The notes under the pieces: model-generated | Databases searched by the model: none | Told to the model about the DNA's origin: nothing | The model's input: only the letters and a program-made list of their open reading frames with translations | Shown: positions 11,351 to 22,355 of the stretch, in pieces | Layout: each line of letters opens with the position of its first letter | Position numbering within the stretch: the stretch's first letter is position 1 | Origin: Epiperipatus broadwayi | Taxonomy: Eukaryota > Onychophora > Udeonychophora > Euonychophora > Peripatidae | NCBI GenBank assembly: GCA_028023455.1 | Contig: JAQFVV010012404.1 | Location: 14,247,000-14,310,999, forward strand | Direction of reading: 5' to 3' | DNA length: 64,000 bases | Translations under genes and position numbers: made by a program

Positions 11351-12690
11351 GCTCTATTGCTAATATAGCATAGAGTAAATCAATAAATACTTTTAGCATC
11401 CTGTTACATAAGTAAATAGCCAAACTTTGATTCATAAAATTCTATGATATTACTAGTCATTTGAAAAAAAGTTTGTGTGTGTTATTCATTAAAGTCTTGT
11501 GTACAAGTGGCACCCAAAATTAAATAGAATTTTATAATAAAGGTGTTATAAATTAAATCCCTTTCAAAGTATAGTCTGTTTCCTACAATGTACCAGACTA
11601 AACATGTTTTTCACTTTTTGAAATAGTTTGAAAACTTTTTCAAACTGGTATCTTTTAATGCCTGCATCTTTTTTTCTTTACCAATTATAAGTTTGCAAAA
11701 AAAGTATTTTGAGGGATTTTTTTATTTGAAAGACTAAAAAGAAGTTGCATAGTGTAAGATTAAGCAAATATGACTGAATCTGGGTCATGCTGAATTTAAT
11801 TAAAAAAATTGTTTCACATTTAAGGTTTCATGTGCTGTGTGTTGTTGTGATGAAATTTGAAATGTGGTGAATTTGACACTTCCCAGAGCAGCTTCCTTGT
11901 AATCTGTTTTGAGCATAACAATTATTTCCCCTAATCATTTTTCCTAAAATAAATTAGAATTTCACATTGTTTCAACTTTTCAGTCATTTGACAAATATGC
12001 AAAATGCACTTTACAAAAAATGTGCTATGTAATAATATCACTAGTTCACATGATGAAATCATTTGGCAGATTTATGCAGAAGGGTTCCTGCGAGCATGTA
12101 CTAAAACAAGTATGCCTATTAAAGAATGATTCTGTTTAATTTTTGCTTCTTTCTCATAATGTTTGATAGGTAAGAAATTTGAACTCATGTAAGCATTATT
12201 AAGCATATTTATTCAGAAATTATTACTGGCTTATTCAAAATTTAAGAAAAATTGCATAACCATAAAGTTTCAGACATGTGTTATTAAGTTCACACTGTTA
12301 TGGTTGCTCATAGTTAAAATATTCTGCATTTGTTTGGTATAGAGTAGTGTAGCAAATTCTTAAGAACAAAATCTAATGATTGCAGTCCAGTTTTGTCATT
12401 TCTAGTGCTCCATCTTCTTATTATGAATTTTCAAGCAATAAATCACTGGATTATTTTTATATAGCTAAGAATATCACTATTATGAATGACAGTTCTCTGT
12501 ATGATACTACAAAGCAGAAAAATAGTTTGAAACTAATAAATGGCAATTGTTTTGTCTTTGTAGTTATGTCACCCCTAATACCAGATCCAATAGTTGTCAT
12601 GATATAAATGTCATGGCTAGATAATAAATACAATGAAACTATATTGAATGGTTGAAAGTATCTTGTAGATAAGATAAATTATATATATAT
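11351..12690. other. Spacer without recognisable gene
   Basis: A 75-codon frame at 12380-12607 follows a TGCAG that could be a splice acceptor, but its translation matches nothing I know and the base composition is that of the surroundings. A short hairpin (tatgctctat / atagcatag) lies near 11348-11377. Nothing else can be supported. Confidence 0.5.
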
Positions 12691-12851
12691 CCCCCCTTTT
12701 CATTTCATGGTTTAGTAAATAAAATGATATAAACTAGACAACATGCTTGTCTTGAGAATGTCCTATAAAATGTTTCTAAACCCCACAGCAGTCTCTTGAT
12801 TTTGTAGATTCATATTCCTAGGATTCAAACATTAGTAGAGTGAGGGCTGTT

Positions 12852-12912
12852 GATGTGATGTGATGTATTATGGCTTCTCCTTAAATGAAGTCAAGAATTT
12901 CTCAGCAATTAT
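12852..12912 (-). mobile_element. LINE 3'-tail fragment (about 60 bp)
   Basis: Read on the minus strand it is attgctgagaaattcttgac followed by a ttaaggagaagccata block and a CATCACATCACATC end. This is the same 3' end as the LINE at 6.2 kb and the truncated copy at 52.98 kb. Repeat B copy 2 lacks it near 21385. It is a drastically 5'-truncated insertion in reverse orientation. Confidence 0.75.
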
Positions 12913-13314
12913 GTAAGGCACTGCCCTCTCATAGCATTCATTCCATTCTCTGCAAACTGATATACTAGAATTAAGGTAGAATCTCATTCTATAGAATATT
13001 GATGTCTTGATTAGGCATTTGATGGATGAATTAATATTTTTCATTTAAGCATCTAAACAAGACCTCCAAAAGTTGTTTAGACAAAAAACATTGGATAGCC
13101 TTTAAATAACTCGAATATTCTTGTTTATAAATTATTTGTTAAAAAGCTTTAAAATGCAGTTCTGCGATATATATATATATATGCAAACAGTCATTAAAAT
13201 CTTTAAAATGAGGTTCTGTGATATGTATATATGCTAATAGACATGAAGTTATTTTTCTAATAATTTTTGAATAATATACTGCTATTCCTTTATAGTTCTT
13301 CACAATTGATAATA

Positions 13315-14505
13315 CACCTGGGTCTCTTTTTACACAGACTTACTTAACACGATTTTGAAGTTACATGATTTGTGTTTCACCGGAAGGCGACCTCCGATAT
13401 TGCACTATTACTTTAAATAATACATTTTGCGCACTTACGTTATATTGAAAGTAATAGCACATTATTGGAATTCTACTTTCATCTTAGTAATTTCAATATT
13501 TTCAGTGCTTTATAATAGTAAGATTTTATGCAATAATGAAATTAAAATCATGATTTCCACATTTTATGTATACACACATTAAATTTTACAAGATTATAAT
13601 GTAAATTTGTTCAAACATTGTGCGTGTTAATTTTGCATTTTAAATCACACTCTGTTTTTGCTTTTTAAAAAAGAACGTAATCAATTATTAATCATTTAGT
13701 GTCCACAAGTTTATTTTTAAAAGGTCAATAATAGCAGTGGGCACAATTAAAATCTGATTTTTAATTGTAATCAACAATTTAAAAATTACTTATGGGTGAC
13801 TTGAAATTAATGTGATGTAAAACAAAATTTGATTTTTAAACGGAATTGAAAATTAAAGACAAAAATAAGAATTTAATTTTTAGTTGTTAGTTTTAATTAA
13901 ATTTTTTCCAGCAGTGGTGAATAAATGCCTTTTTATTATCATAAGTCTAAGTTCATAAACAATTAATAAAATCATCGTCGTCGTCAACAGAAAACCATTA
14001 ACACAACATGAGAGTGAACTTGGCGCTAGTATTTCCTCTTGTGAGAATAATTGCTGAGATATTCTTGACTTTGTTTAAGGAGAAGCCAAATACATCACAT
14101 CATATCACATGAGAATCTGATTTTTTACTAGTTTGCAAATGAACATGTTTTTGGGCAAATAGCGATAATAATTAAAACGTGTATAAAAAATGTAAATTAT
14201 GTACTGTAAATTATGCATAAAAATATATTATTTTGAATAAAATTAAATATTATAGTTAAAAAAAGTTTGTCTTGTATCAATTTTTTTCAAATTTGAAATT
14301 TTTTATTAGTCATATTTTATTTCCTTATTTTTTTGTGCATGAATTTTAAAGTAATTTTACATTTGTGCTTTGCTTTTACGTGAATTTTGAAAAATCACAG
14401 ACTGCATCCCCCCTTTTTCAATGTAAGTTATGTCTATTTTTGTGCAATTTCATTTGCGTATGTTTTCTGAGGAACCTATCTATCGCATAAAATGAGACCC
14501 AGGTG
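13315..14505. mobile_element. Non-autonomous DNA transposon, 1,191 bp, TA target duplication
   Basis: Both ends read CACCTGGGTCTC as a perfect 12-bp inverted repeat, with TTTT continuing after one mismatch. A TA dinucleotide flanks each side (13313-13314 and 14506-14507). Repeat B copy 2 shows the uninterrupted target, gataa-TA-tttctattc, with a single TA at 21778-21779. This is a clean filled/empty-site pair, so both ends are fixed to the base. TA duplication is typical of Tc1/mariner-like elements, but the terminal sequence is not one I recognise. There is no transposase; all internal frames are under 60 codons. A CpG-containing hairpin, CGGAAGGCGACCTCCG, lies near 13381. Confidence 0.9.
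14014..14106 (+). mobile_element. 93-bp LINE 3'-end insertion with 8-bp target duplication
   Basis: The segment is bounded by ACATGAGA on both sides (14006-14013 and 14107-14114). It ends with attgctgagatattcttgac, a ttaaggagaagcc block and a CATCACATCATATC tail, matching the 3' ends of the LINE family at 6.2 and 52.98 kb. Its first 30 bases differ from those copies, so it may belong to a related subfamily or be a SINE that borrowed the tail. It is nested inside the 1,191-bp transposon, so it is younger than it. Confidence 0.75.
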
Positions 14506-15095
14506 TACTTCTATTCTTCTGAATGGTTTCTGACTAATAAGAAACTTTTGTGTATACCTTTGTGATCTTGCTGATAAAGGCTCTGTAAGCAAATAATTCC
14601 TTTGGATTAGTTAACCATCTTTGCAGTTATTTTCTTGTTCAAATGCAATAAAAAAAAGATTTTTTTTATTTTTCTTTATGAGGTTTTTATATATATTGTT
14701 TGTTGAGTTAGTTAATATTTTCAATTAAGTAATTAAATCATATACTTTTATCTTCTGAATAATGTGTTTCTTGTAGATGTTTGACCTAGATCATCTTCAA
14801 GTTTTAAAGTTCAAGTCTTGTTTAATTTTCCTGGTTAATAAACAATAGATTTACTTATATTTTATATATGTGAGATCTTTAATCCTTAATTGTTATGTCT
14901 AGTTAGAGAAATATTTTTTTTATATTTTTTTATTTAAAGCTAATGTTTTTAAATTGCCATTACTAATATATCTGTAAGTTAATTTTTTAATATATTATGT
15001 TGACTTCAATTATTTATATGCTAACATGTTTATTAGAGAGTACTGACTTACAAATAAGCATATACAGGAGCATTTACATGAGTTGTAAGTGACCC

Positions 15096-15600
15096 TTACA
15101 ACACCATGATCCTTTAGGATTGAAATTTTTTTGATATAGTTGGAAAAATTTAATTCTTCAAGTGTGCATATATCTGTATAAAGTTGGATATGTGTTGTTC
15201 TACACAAAGCTTATTCAAGGTTATTTAAACTATGCACAATCTATTAATTAATTTTCCTCTTTTTATTTGATACCCATTCATGAATGAGGTTGACATGAGG
15301 GTGTTTTTTTATTTTAAATAATAAAAGAGGTTGAAACGAACTGATAGTGTGACTCTTTTGTAGAAGGCACATGTAAGATTTTGTTTCCTCTTTATCCTGC
15401 TCTTTTTTTGAAGGGTACACAAATCATGAAGTAACCATCTCTATGTATAGATTAGTTTCTAATTGGTTGGCTCAGAAATATCCCCTAAGTAATTTTTTTG
15501 TCAGCTAGGGTATGCTCTCACCATCAAAGTTTCCAACTCTTTTTTCCAATTAATACCCTCACTTTCTTTCTTCTAACTTAATCTGAAATTGTAATGTACA
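15096..15600. other. Spacer, possibly 3' part of the gypsy-like remnant
   Basis: No readable motif. It lies just downstream (minus strand) of the integrase remnant and could contain its 3' untranslated region or LTR, but I found no repeat matching the sequence on the other side of that element. Confidence 0.4.
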
Positions 15601-15603
15601 CTG

Positions 15604-15850
15604 CAAGTATTAGTATCTGGTCTTTATTGTTGACCTAAATATGTCTTTAAAATTCTCACATTATAGGTTCCTTTCATCTCTCTAATTACATTTATCCAGA
15701 ATGCATTAGAACCTGCCTTCTTCATGATAGTGAATGGTTTTTAATAAGGACTATTAAACTTTTGATATGTACCCTCTATTTCTTTACTGGGGTTAAAGGT
15801 TATAATAAAGACCTTGTTTCCTATCTTAAATTGGTGGGTATTTCTTTTAT
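15604..15850 (-). pseudogene. Ty3/gypsy-like integrase C-terminal remnant
   Basis: On the minus strand a frame with one internal stop reads HQFKIGNKVFIITFNPSK, then GTYQKFNSPY, then KPFTIMKKAGSNAFWINVIR, then KGTYNVRILKTYLGQQ and a stop. The order, a basic FKIGDKV-type strand, a PF-I-KK-G-NAFWI strand and a final YNVRILK-Y, is that of the small beta-barrel at the end of gypsy integrases (compare the usual FHVSLLKPY ending). The catalytic core and reverse transcriptase that should precede it on this strand (about 15900-16750) are missing or unreadable. It belongs with the gag pieces at 16.8-18.3 kb, which lie upstream in the same orientation. Confidence 0.65.
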
Positions 15851-16036
15851 TTCTGTTTCTTCACTTTGTTTTTTTCTCAATTTTTGGAGTGCTTTTGGAA
15901 TGTCAGTTTCTCTATTACATTGTTCAAGCTTAACTGGTGGTTTGTATTTTTGGAATAATACAGGTATGGAAGCAATGTCATCTCTAAAACATTATTATTT
16001 ACTGTAACTCATTTGTTTAAAAAATCAACAACACAT

Positions 16037-16163
16037 GTGTCTATTAATGACAAAATTAAGAATCTTATCTTCCAAGAGCACATTAACTTGGTGATTTCAT
16101 TGTGCCTATTAATGACAAATTAAGGGTCTTATCTTCCAAGAGCACATTAACTTGGTGATTTTT
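16037..16163. repeat. Tandem duplication of about 63 bp
   Basis: Two adjacent copies share tcttatcttccaagagcaca and ttaacttggtgattt, with a few differences near their starts. It lies in the gap where the gypsy-like polymerase domains are missing. Confidence 0.8.
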
Positions 16164-16765
16164 CTGCATGGGGTTTATTTTAGATTATTATACCTCATTG
16201 TTGCTTTAGTCTTTTGAGGTGAGGAATGTACCCTCAAGTACCTTTTTTGTTTGATTTGGGTGGGGTTTTGGGTACATAATTACTGTACCCTGACTTTGGG
16301 ATTTTCCCTGTGCTGTTAGGAGGGCTGGTTGAAATTATATCATTTCAGTCTCAATGTTCCTTGGGGAATGGCAGTCTGTAGATTTAGGTTTCACTGCTAT
16401 CCAGTGATTTGAGCAAGTATTGTTTTTCCTCTCCTTTTAAAAATGGCACTTACAATTCTTCCTTTCTCTTTTTTGGGATTCTGGCAGATAAATTTGAGTT
16501 GTTCATGTTTATATTATCATGTTACTCTACCACAATGTTCCTTGCATTAGTACATAGGAGAGACTGCTCTATTTTCTGGGGTAAGTTACTCTTCATGATT
16601 CTGATCATTTTGCTTTTATTCAGGTGATATGTATTCAAAGTGCTTAGCCTGGTTACCTGGCAAGGAAAGAACTTGGTGAGAGTTGTCCCTAATATGACTT
16701 TGTATTTCTCTTGAAACAGTTGTTATAGCATGATTCCTGTTTATCCCTGTACCAAAAATTTTTGA

Positions 16766-16954
16766 CTAGGAGAGTCTTGTAATCCTCAAATGTGACAGGA
16801 TCTGTAATAAGGATTCCCACCATGTGCATGCATCTCCTTGTAGGTGACTATATGTGATGATGATTTTCTTTCCTTCAGATAAATTGTGGTTCACCACAAA
16901 GTATAGGTGAAGGCTCTTCAAATGTTTGATGGGCTCTGTTAGTAGAACCTTCAC
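16766..16954 (-). pseudogene. Ty3/gypsy-like Gag core fragment
   Basis: The minus-strand frame includes TEPIKHLKSLHLYFVVN and ITYSHLQGDACTWWESLL. This is the hallmark end of retrotransposon Gag capsid domains, in which a Y-L-G-A-WW/Y-E block closes the first half of the domain. Only about 60 codons are open. It sits downstream of the coiled-coil gag pieces on the same strand and upstream of the integrase remnant. No zinc knuckle was found. The match is from recalled family patterns and is weaker than the LINE calls. Confidence 0.6.
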
Positions 16955-17209
16955 ACAAACTGATTAATGGCACTAGGCAGTATGGTATAGGCTTGTCTAA
17001 TATATCTGTTTGCATAGGGTTATGTAGTCAGACTGATTGACATGGTATGAGTCTGGGATTATTCCTTCAAGGCTAAAGTCAAAAGGGTAACTCTCTGCAT
17101 TGGGTTTAGTTTTACTTATAAATACATCCATATTTGGGTCTATTAGTTTTTGTGGATCCTTTATGGTGAGTTTGAGATATCCTCCCCTGTTTCTCTCTTC
17201 TGTATTAGA

Positions 17210-18344
17210 TCAAGTTTTAGGCTGGGGATCAGGCTGTTGATTTGCAAGGGTTAGTATCCTACAAGATAATTGTGCTTCCATGACCTTAAGTTTCTGGTTG
17301 AGAGTCTCATCCAAGTGATTTACTTGTATGCAAGTTTTGGCATCATCCAAGTGATTTACTTGTATGCAAGTTTTGGCTGAGATTTCTTTCCTGTTTTTCA
17401 ATGGGGTCTTTTCAGTACCTCTGGTTCTGTCAATATAGGTCATTCTAATTTCCAGCCTCTTCAACTTAGTATCAATATTCTCTAATGGCCTATCATGTTG
17501 CTTTGCACACAATTGATCCATTTTATTGTTCACCTCTTGTATTTTCTTCTGTACCTTTATCCACAGCTGTTTCTGTTCACACATATTTTATCCTTAAGTC
17601 TGTTTTTATAGATTTTATCATATTTGGCATTGAGTTTTTCAGTGATGGTAACCTGAAATTCTCTAAGTCATTGCTGGCATCTGACATGTTTCTCCTTGAC
17701 ATCCTTTCCCATTTCTTTAATGGCTTGCCTTATCTCTTGATTGTCTTGCTGTATGGTAGTCAATCCTATGGATAACTGCCCCATATCATATGGCAATCTA
17801 ATTTGCAAGGTCTTTAACCTGTCTTCAATTCTGATTTTATGATTTTCAAGCTTGACTTTAGTGCCTCTTCCAAACTATTCATTCTGTGATCTATCTTATT
17901 TCCCAACTCTTTTTTCATTAGACCTATTTCTTCTTGGGAACCAACTCTTTTTTTATTTGACCCATCCGGGCTCCCATATCTTTTTTTATTTGCCCCATGT
18001 GGGTTCCTATCTCTTCTTTCATTATTAGTGCAACCTTTGTAACATTCGTTCTATGGCTTTCATTCCATTGGGTCTTTCATACTCAAGAGTTATTTCGATC
18101 CTTGATGGTTAAGTGATCTCTTCTTTGAGTTCTTCAGATTTGGGATATCACCTTTTATGTAATGTGTGCCTGCTTGGAGTGGTTTATTTTGACCAGTGAT
18201 CCCTCCAGTACCTGGATCAGTATTGACCCTTTCCCCAATATCTCTATTCTGATCCCCTTCTTCATAACTACTAGTGCTTAATATTGTTTTTTCGAAATGC
18301 TCCATTTCTACTTTCTCCAACTGATTTTTGTTTCTAGTTAACAT
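17210..18344 (-). pseudogene. Coiled-coil N-terminal Gag region of gypsy-like element, frameshifted
   Basis: Three open pieces on the minus strand appear to be one broken protein. They are 18344-18090 (acidic start with EKVEMEHFEKTILSTSSYEE), about 18020-17640 (heptad blocks MKEEIGTHMGQIKKDMGARM, LMKKELGNKIDHRMNSLEEA, QDNQEIRQAIKEMGKDV) and 17584-17210 (WIKVQKKIQEVNNKMDQLCA, NIDTKLKRLEIRM). Charged heptads indicate a long coiled coil, as seen in the first open reading frame of some LTR retroelements. A 36-bp in-frame tandem duplication encodes AKTCIQVNHLDD/AKTCIQVNHLDE at about 17308-17380. Gene order gag then integrase on one strand supports an LTR element. A similar coiled-coil protein starts at 63.5 kb. 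Confidence 0.6.
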
Positions 18345-18819
18345 TAATTCTTAATTTGTTTGTTTTGGCTATAACTGTTTTTTGTTTCACTGAGAATAAT
18401 AAATAGTTGCTATGGGATCATGTGTTCAGCTTTACCATTGATGCTTCAGTTTTAATTCATCTCACTAACAAGTTTTATTTTTAAGGTTCTAATTTAATGC
18501 TTAAATCATTTTAAGTGTGTTCAATTCTTCTGACACTTCTCTGTTATACATTTTATTTACATGATTATTCACTAATCTGAAGTCTCTGATTACCTTATAT
18601 TTCCTATCAGTTAATATTTTATTGTTTTGGGCAAGGACCATCCTTTATAGTTGGTTATTATTAATTTGGAATTTCTTCCAGTTGGTTGTATTCACTGTTG
18701 TTATCCTGTTGGATCCATCTGGATGTTAATCCATATGAAAAAAAATTTTTTTTCAAAAAAAAAATATTTTTTTTTGCGCTATGGTTGGACTTCTTGGCAA
18801 ACCCCTGTTTTGTGCTCCT

Positions 18820-18842
18820 AAAGTTTGAGCACCAAAATTTAA
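18820..18842 (-). other. Primer-binding-site-like sequence of the gypsy-like remnant
   Basis: On the minus strand TTTTGGTGCTCAAACTTTAG lies upstream of the gag start. Its core, TTGGTGCTCAA, is shared with the plus-strand site at 62296. This is the position and kind of sequence expected for tRNA priming of an LTR element. The rest of the site is diverged and no LTR pair was identified. Confidence 0.4.
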
Positions 18843-18845
18843 TGA

Positions 18846-19129
18846 TTTCCTCATGGGAGAGGGGAGTCACATCTTACTACAGTTGAACATAGGGTCTTTC
18901 TGTAGGGTACCATGAATGATATGATGAAGAGCCTGATCAATGATTGCATCCATTTACAATGACTAGCTCAAACAATTATACATTGTTCACAAAGAATTAT
19001 CTAAGTAATCATTGTCCATCTGAATGCATGAACTTTATTATAGTCTTCCTTACATGATTAGACAATCACATTTTTACAATGTTTGAGAGTAAATGCTGTG
19101 GCATGAAAGATGGTTAACTGATGAGTCTT
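18846..19129. other. Boundary zone between gypsy-like and Penelope-like remnants
   Basis: Nothing recognisable. It may include the 5' LTR of the first element and the upstream reverse transcriptase of the second, both too diverged to read. Confidence 0.35.
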
Positions 19130-20110
19130 TCCTTAAGCAGGGTAATCTCTAGCATATTTTTAAATTTCTTCAAAAATCAAATCATCTCTAATACCAGGCT
19201 AATGCTCCTGGATTAATATATTCTCATATTCTTGTTATATTGATGATGTGTTCATTGTAGCTCTAAGAAAAATAATAATGAACATTCGAAATGAGATACA
19301 GCTGCAAACTAAATTAATCATTAATACCACCTGGGAGAACAAATTGCAGCAAGTAAAATATTTGGATTTGTTAGTCCATAGAGACAGAGTTCTGCATTAT
19401 TACATGACCACCAAACCTCTCAAAGTCAGAGGATTCACCCACCCAAACTCTAATTCATCTACTTCACATGAATTCACAGGCTTCCATACATTTTTATTTA
19501 GGAATCAAATTATGTAAGTTCAAGGCTGATAGAAAGGCTAATATCTCAAGCTACAGCAAAGACCTATTAAGAGTTGGTTTTAGCTACAGATAGATTACCA
19601 AGTAGATTGATCAATTTTCTAAAAAATCAACAGCTAACAACACTACTAAAAATAAACCTCAAATCAGCCTCCCTTACATACCCCAAAATATCTAAACAGC
19701 TTATAAAAACTTTATCTAATAAATTTAAAGTTGTCTTTCACACACATACCAACACAAAAAGACATCAATAATACAAAAACAAAACTGACCCAACCCAAAC
19801 ACCCCTTGTTGAATATAGCATTTCATGCCTCAGGCTGGATGCAATGCCACATACTATGGGGAAACCAATGCCACTGTCAATAATAGAGCTTCTCAGCACA
19901 TGTATGCATAGAGAAGAGCACAAAAGAACAATGACAACATTTCAATATTTCTTAAACATGAGAAGCAGGCTGGTCATAGGTTTGAAGCCTCCAGCTCCAA
20001 AATTGTGTGCACTGAAATTAACGACTACAAAAACCCAGATAAAAAGAATACTATTAATGGACATGACACATGTTTCACTATCTCCAGAAAATGACCAAGT
20101 TTATTAATTT
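19130..20110 (+). pseudogene. Penelope-like element fragment: RT palm plus GIY-YIG endonuclease
   Basis: Four readable pieces lie in order. First is VISSIFLNFFKNQII (about 19140-19185), resembling the PLSP-ANFF stretch. Second is CYIDDVFIVALRK (YIDD at 19236-19247, the catalytic motif), followed by the ENKLQQVKYLDLLVHRD block in which Penelope-like elements carry their FLDL motif. Third is a segment ending YPKISKQLIKTLSNKF (19574-19771). Fourth is VEYSISC (19808) and, after a frameshift, AGCNATYYGETNATVNNRAS (about 19836-19895), the GIY-YIG nuclease signature with YYGET replacing YIGET. The combination of this reverse transcriptase with a C-terminal GIY-YIG domain is specific to Penelope-like elements. 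Upstream reverse transcriptase motifs are missing or unreadable, so the copy is broken and probably truncated. It is only distantly related to the copy at 48.8-50.7 kb. Confidence 0.75.
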
Positions 20111-21170
20111 ACATATGCTTTGACAATATCACAACAATAATTTAAAACCTGGCTATGATTATGGGGGATAACACCTCAAAAACACTTAGCCTACATTGAT
20201 TTATTTTGATTGTTTCCATTAATAGCTTATTTACCCAGCAGTTTTAAAGCACTTGTATATACTATTAAATATGAATACAATTTAGACCAGATCAGCGACT
20301 CCCTACCCCTCTTTTATGTTTCATTATACCACAGATATTGAACTCAGGGAGAAGTTGCAGTTAACTCTCTTCATGGGTGGATCTACATGTATAGCAATAT
20401 CCTCACTTCTATATAAGTACAGTGAATTAAAGACTTTTCCAACTGATCTTGTTAAGATATTATGATGTAAGGAAAAAGTGTGTGTGTGTGTGTGTGGTTT
20501 TCATAAATCATGTAATTTTAACAATATATGGTTATACTAAAATATAATGGTTTTGCTAAATCAGAGACTTCTTAAAGTTTCAAAATAGTTTAACATATTT
20601 TATTTTAACAAAGAAATATTAATAAACTATTCAAATTGGAATCTTAACAGCAATTTAATAAGTGCTAGACATGCATCTCTAACATTTGATAAGATAATTG
20701 ATAATTCAAACCATCCCCTTTCTATCCCTGTTAGATATGCATCACTGACACTAAATACTTATGAATTTATTAAAATTTAGCATAAAAATTCTAACAAACT
20801 TAAATTTAAACCCAAACAGTAGGAGAATAGGTGGTGTCCTTAGCTTATTCTAAATAACAAAGTCCATCTTCCTTGGAAAAGAAACCTCCTGTATATTAAT
20901 AAACTACTTACTGTTAATAGTAAAGCACATGTATTGAAGAAAGTTAGTTTTTCATACTAAAAAAGTAATAAATAAATAAGGTTTAGTTAATTAGTATAAC
21001 AAGTTAATAAACAATTCAGTCTTTTACACAGTGAGTGATCTTAATGTGGGTAAAGTAAACTCTTACTCCCCATATTAAATTGAATGATCTGTCAAGCTGG
21101 TTCAGGAAGAGGAACCTAAATTTTATTAATTACAAATAAAATTATTTGTTCATCCCATGAATTGAAATCC
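20111..21170. other. Spacer without recognisable gene
   Basis: Contains a (TG)n tract at 20479-20496. I see no coding or structural signal that I can support. Confidence 0.55.
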
Positions 21171-22355
21171 CTCCCTTTTCATTTCATGGTTTGATAAATA
21201 AAATGATATAAACTAGGAATATGACCATTGTTCAGAGATTCAGATGGTCCATTTGGATAGTTTGAACAACACTTTTGTTTTGAGAAAGTCCTATAAATTG
21301 TTTCTAAACCTCACAGCAGTCTCTTGATCTTGTAGATTCATAGTACTTCTGGGATTCATATATCTATAGAGTGAGTGCTCTTGATTGGGTTCCATAAGGT
21401 GCTGCTCTCTCACAGCATCCATTCCATTCTCTGCAAGCTGATATACTAGAATTAAGGTAGAATATTATTCTATAGAATTTTTACATCTTGATTAGGCATT
21501 AGATAGATGAATTAATATTTACATCTTCAGATAAGCATCTACATAAGACCTCCACAGCAAGTTGCTTAGTCAAAAACATTGCCTTTAAATAACTTGGAAT
21601 ATTCTTGTTTATAAATGATATATATATGCCAACAGTCTTAAAAAGGTTTAAAATGTGGTTCTGAGGTTTAAAATGCGGTTCTACAATATGTATATATGCT
21701 AACAGACATGAAGTTATTTTTCTAATAATGTTCGAATAATATACTGCTATTCTTTTATAGTTTTTCACAATGGATAATATTTCTATTCACTGAATGGTTA
21801 CTGACTAATATGGAACTTTTTTGTGTACAAGTTTGCAACCTTATAAAAGAGTTTTTTGCTGATAAAGGCTATATAAGCGAATAATTTCTTTGGATTAGTT
21901 AACCATCTTTGCAGTTATTTTCTTGTTCAAATCCAATAAAAAAAAATTTTTTTTATTTTTTTATGAGGTTTTCATACATATTGATTGTTAATATTTTCAA
22001 TTAAGTAATTAAATCATAAACCTTTATCTCATGAACAATGGGTTGCTTGGAGATGTTTGACCTGGATCATCTTCAGGTTTTAAAGTTCAAGTCTTGGTTA
22101 GTTTCCATGGTTAATAAACAATAGATTTACTTATATTTTATATATGTGAAATCTTTAATCTTTAATTGTTATGTCTAGTTAGGGGAATATTTATTTTTAT
22201 TTAAAGCTAATGCTTTCAAATTACTAATATACGTGTAAGTTAATTTTTTAATATATTGAGTTGACCACAATTATTTATATGCTAAGCTGTTTATTAGAGA
22301 GTACTGACTTGCAGATAAGCATATACAGGAGCATTTACATGATTTGTAAGTGACC
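21171..22355 (+). repeat. Dispersed repeat B, copy 2 (empty-site copy)
   Basis: Direct-orientation partner of 12691-15095, without the LINE tail and the 1,191-bp transposon. It has one private duplication of a ggtttaaaatgnggttct unit near 21647-21683. It supplies the pre-insertion target used to define the transposon ends. Confidence 0.8.

Larger units (their letters stand above)
12691..15095 (+). repeat. Dispersed repeat B, copy 1 (carries three insertions)
   Basis: From an initial ccttttcatttcatgg block to a final tgtaagtgacc block this aligns in direct orientation with 21171-22355, with easily readable identity over most of the length (for example gatatactagaattaaggta, gcatatacaggagcatttac and ttaaccatctttgcagttat in both). 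The extra length of copy 1 is explained by a 60-bp LINE tail near 12852 and a 1,191-bp transposon at 13315-14505, itself holding a 93-bp insertion. No coding frame is shared. Sharp, similar ends in both copies suggest a non-autonomous mobile element of about 1.2 kb rather than a segmental duplication, but I found no terminal repeats. Confidence 0.8.

Noticed and set aside
12380-12607. Possible exon with TGCAG acceptor-like start
   Set aside because: No recognisable protein, no donor at a plausible place, and background base composition.
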